Source: an uncultured Paracoccaceae bacterium
GTDB taxonomy: Bacteria; Pseudomonadota; Alphaproteobacteria; Rhodobacterales; Rhodobacteraceae
Assembly: GCA_947492475.1 (NCBI GenBank)
Contig: CANLNM010000008.1
Location: 96,159-160,158, forward strand
DNA length: 64,000 bases
Direction: 5' to 3'
Position numbers and translations under genes: made by a program. How positions within the stretch are numbered: the first letter of the stretch is position 1; each line of letters starts with the position of its first letter. Of this stretch, positions 62,679 through 64,000 are shown in pieces. Under the pieces are notes generated by a model. That model had not been told where the DNA came from and did no database searches. It saw nothing but the letters and a program-made list of their open reading frames with translations.

Positions 62679-63805
62679 GTGTGATTCATGTCGGTGCCGC
62701 CGCAGAACCTGCCATCGCTGTTGGCATGTGGTTGCCGGGCGACAGCGCCGAACCGATATCGGTCCGGTTGGAAATGGATGACACAGCAGGGCAGATGTCC
62801 CTGACGCCTGACGGGCGGGATGGCACCAAATGGGCCTATGCAAACATCCGTAGATTGGCGGATCAGGCCGGTGGGGATCACACGATTTTGCATCTGGCGG
62901 ATGATCCTGTTCAGCGATTGATCATCACATCCAAAGACGACATGGACTTGATCGCCGGACGCGCGCGTCAGTTGGGAAAACGCCCCCGATTGCAACGGCC
63001 GTTTGCGATGATGGGGTGGGGGCTGGCTGCGGTTGGCTCGGTTGTGTTGATCATCACGGTGCTGATTCCGCTGCTGGCAAATCAATTGGCGGACTGGCTG
63101 CCGGCTGAGGGCGAAAAAGCGTTAGGTGACGTGACCTTGGAACAAATACGCGGGGCGCTTGATGCGGATGGATTTGGCGGGTTGCGTATCTGTGACGATC
63201 CAGACGGGATCGCGGCGTTGACGCAGATACAGGACCGGTTGGCGCCCCATGCTGACCTGCCATATCCGTTGCAGGTCACAGTGTTGGATCACCCGATGGT
63301 CAACGCCTTTGCGCTGCCCGGTGGGCATGTCGTGTTCTTTGACGGGTTGCTACAGCGGACCCAATCCCCAGAAGAGGTCGCCGCAGTGTTTGCCCATGAA
63401 ATGGGCCATGTGGAACATCGTGATGCGACGCGTGTTGCACTGCGATCGGCAGGGTCGGTTGGGGTGCTGGGCCTGCTGTTTGGCGACTTTGCCGGGGGGG
63501 CGCTGTTGCTGTTTGCATCCGAACGTTTGATCCAGGCCGATTACAATCGCACCGTAGAAGCAGATGCAGATTCTTATGCCTATCGGGTGTTGCTGGCCGC
63601 AGATTTGCCACCCTCGGCGATTGCCACGTTTTTTGAACGTATGCAGGGCAACGAGTTAAATCTCGGAATTGCACAACATTTTATGTCGCATCCCGAACTG
63701 GGTGATCGAATACAGGCCGCGCGGGATGCAACGCCAGAAGATGCTGTTTTCAATGAACTTTTGACACCTGACCAATGGGCATCATTGCAGCAGATTTGCC
63801 GCTAA
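62675..63805 (+). CDS. M48 family metallopeptidase, membrane-anchored
   Basis: Zinc protease of 376 residues. The catalytic HEMGH motif is at residues 241-245, and the third ligand is likely the Glu in the EADADSYAYRVL segment near 296. A membrane helix lies at about 109-131 (FAMMGWGLAAVGSVVLIITVL), after an N-terminal soluble domain of about 105 residues that is unusual for HtpX/LoiP-type proteases. The active site therefore probably faces the periplasm. The gene overlaps the DUF898 gene (ATGA), and tuf follows 125 bases later. Confidence 0.9.
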   Translation: MSVIHVGAAAEPAIAVGMWLPGDSAEPISVRLEMDDTAGQMSLTPDGRDGTKWAYANIRRLADQAGGDHTILHLADDPVQRLIITSKDDMDLIAGRARQLGKRPRLQRPFAMMGWGLAAVGSVVLIITVLIPLLANQLADWLPAEGEKALGDVTLEQIRGALDADGFGGLRICDDPDGIAALTQIQDRLAPHADLPYPLQVTVLDHPMVNAFALPGGHVVFFDGLLQRTQSPEEVAAVFAHEMGHVEHRDATRVALRSAGSVGVLGLLFGDFAGGALLLFASERLIQADYNRTVEADADSYAYRVLLAADLPPSAIATFFERMQGNELNLGIAQHFMSHPELGDRIQAARDATPEDAVFNELLTPDQWASLQQICR

Positions 63806-63839
63806 GAAAAACAGGGTTTTTGCTGGGTTCAACTCCTGC

Positions 63840-63868
63840 TTGATTTTCTGTCCACAAGTCAATAAATG
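63840..63868 (+). promoter_or_regulatory. Putative promoter of tuf
   Basis: TTGATT (63840-63845) and TAAATG (63863-63868) with a 17-base spacer lie about 60 bases before the tuf ATG. A ten-base palindrome CCACGCGTGG at 63890-63899 follows in the leader. Assignment by eye. Confidence 0.4.
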
Positions 63869-63929
63869 CCCCGCCATATAGATCCGGGTCCACGCGTGGT
63901 GCAGGGCCCCCGAATGACGAGGCGCCATC

Positions 63930-64000
63930 ATGGCTAAGGAAAAGTTTGAACGTAGCAAACCGCACGTAAACATCGGCACAATCGGTCACGTTGACCACGG
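63930..64000 (+). CDS. tuf: Elongation factor Tu, N-terminal part, cut by the window end
   Basis: The last 71 bases encode MAKEKFERSKPHVNIGTIGHVDH, the highly conserved start of EF-Tu with the beginning of its GTP-binding loop (GHVDHG). GAGG lies seven bases upstream. The gene continues beyond the window. In Rhodobacterales tuf is often followed by secE, nusG and ribosomal protein genes, but none of these is visible here. Confidence 0.97.
   Translation, partial: MAKEKFERSKPHVNIGTIGHVDH

Noticed and set aside
63806..63860. GGGTTCAACTCC resembles a tRNA T-arm just after the M48 gene.
   Set aside because: The flanking bases do not pair into a T-stem of five, and no acceptor, D- or anticodon arm fits around it.
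1..64000. CRISPR arrays, insertion sequences, integrases, prophage genes, rRNA.
   Set aside because: I saw no regularly spaced repeats, transposase motifs or phage genes on either strand. Tools for repeats and RNA could confirm this.

Overview
The window is a stretch of ordinary, gene-dense chromosome from an alphaproteobacterium, most probably a marine Rhodobacterales (Roseobacter group) organism. The evidence is the combination of moderately high GC, an aa3-type cytochrome oxidase subunit IV peptide, a ChvG/ChvI two-component system followed by a short HPr kinase, RapZ, EIIA and HPr, a polyhydroxybutyrate pair (phaA-phaB), etfBA with ETF-ubiquinone oxidoreductase, and several small proteins and DUF families (DUF6173, DUF6473, DUF2007, DUF465) that I associate with Rhodobacterales. 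The genus cannot be fixed from the sequence alone. I see no phage, IS element, CRISPR array, rRNA or convincing tRNA.

Layout. 0-2.6 kb: end of a Yej-type oligopeptide/microcin C ABC importer. 2.6-4.8 kb (minus): FAH-family hydrolase and a secreted D-Ala-D-Ala carboxypeptidase. 5.1-16.4 kb: mostly plus-strand housekeeping genes: clpS, an RsmC-like methyltransferase, an SDR, an ABC-2 exporter, an S49 peptidase, a small zinc-ribbon membrane protein, a Ca/Na antiporter, uvrC, pgsA-moaD-moaE, tag (minus) and a stand-alone EAL protein. 16.5-18.6 kb: phaA-phaB with a clear terminator. 18.6-23.9 kb: small proteins, a LysR/DMT-exporter pair, a tRNA methyltransferase-like protein, polyprenyl diphosphate synthase and ispE. 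23.9-30.2 kb: TPR protein, membrane protein, ETF-QO, greA and an envelope protein. 30.2-34.0 kb (minus): the tightly coupled fdhD-mobA-mobB-moeA-GNAT operon. 34-43 kb: azlCD, a lipoprotein, CcO subunit IV, DUF6173, a metallo-beta-lactamase-fold hydrolase, two acyl-CoA dehydrogenases, a Sua5-type tRNA t6A enzyme and a TauE exporter. 43.1-44.8 kb: a short, sparsely coded accessory islet with a GNAT gene, an unknown gene and a frameshifted gene. 45.3-52.8 kb: pckA divergent from chvI-chvG-hprK-rapZ-EIIA-HPr and an acyltransferase. 52.8-59 kb: hbd, DUF6473, etfAB, cobalamin adenosyltransferase, a HIG1-like peptide, an SDR and an SH3 protein. 59.2-64 kb: parC, DUF898, an M48 protease and the start of tuf.

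Two metabolic themes recur. One is acyl-CoA and PHB metabolism feeding electrons through ETF to the quinone pool (two acyl-CoA dehydrogenases, hbd, phaAB, etfAB, ETF-QO). The other is molybdenum cofactor assembly (moaDE, moeA, mobAB, fdhD) without its client enzymes in view. The PTS-Ntr-like regulatory branch (HprK, RapZ, EIIA, HPr) sits directly behind ChvG/ChvI and next to pckA, a plausible carbon and envelope-stress control block.

I did not find a clearly undescribed system. The observations most worth checking are the pckA/chvI operator-like repeats, the EAL and SDR proteins that lack a key catalytic residue, the frameshifted gene at 44.4 kb, several genes under 60 codons, a hairpin that buries a ribosome binding site, and a CTA-AAG codon-pair bias.
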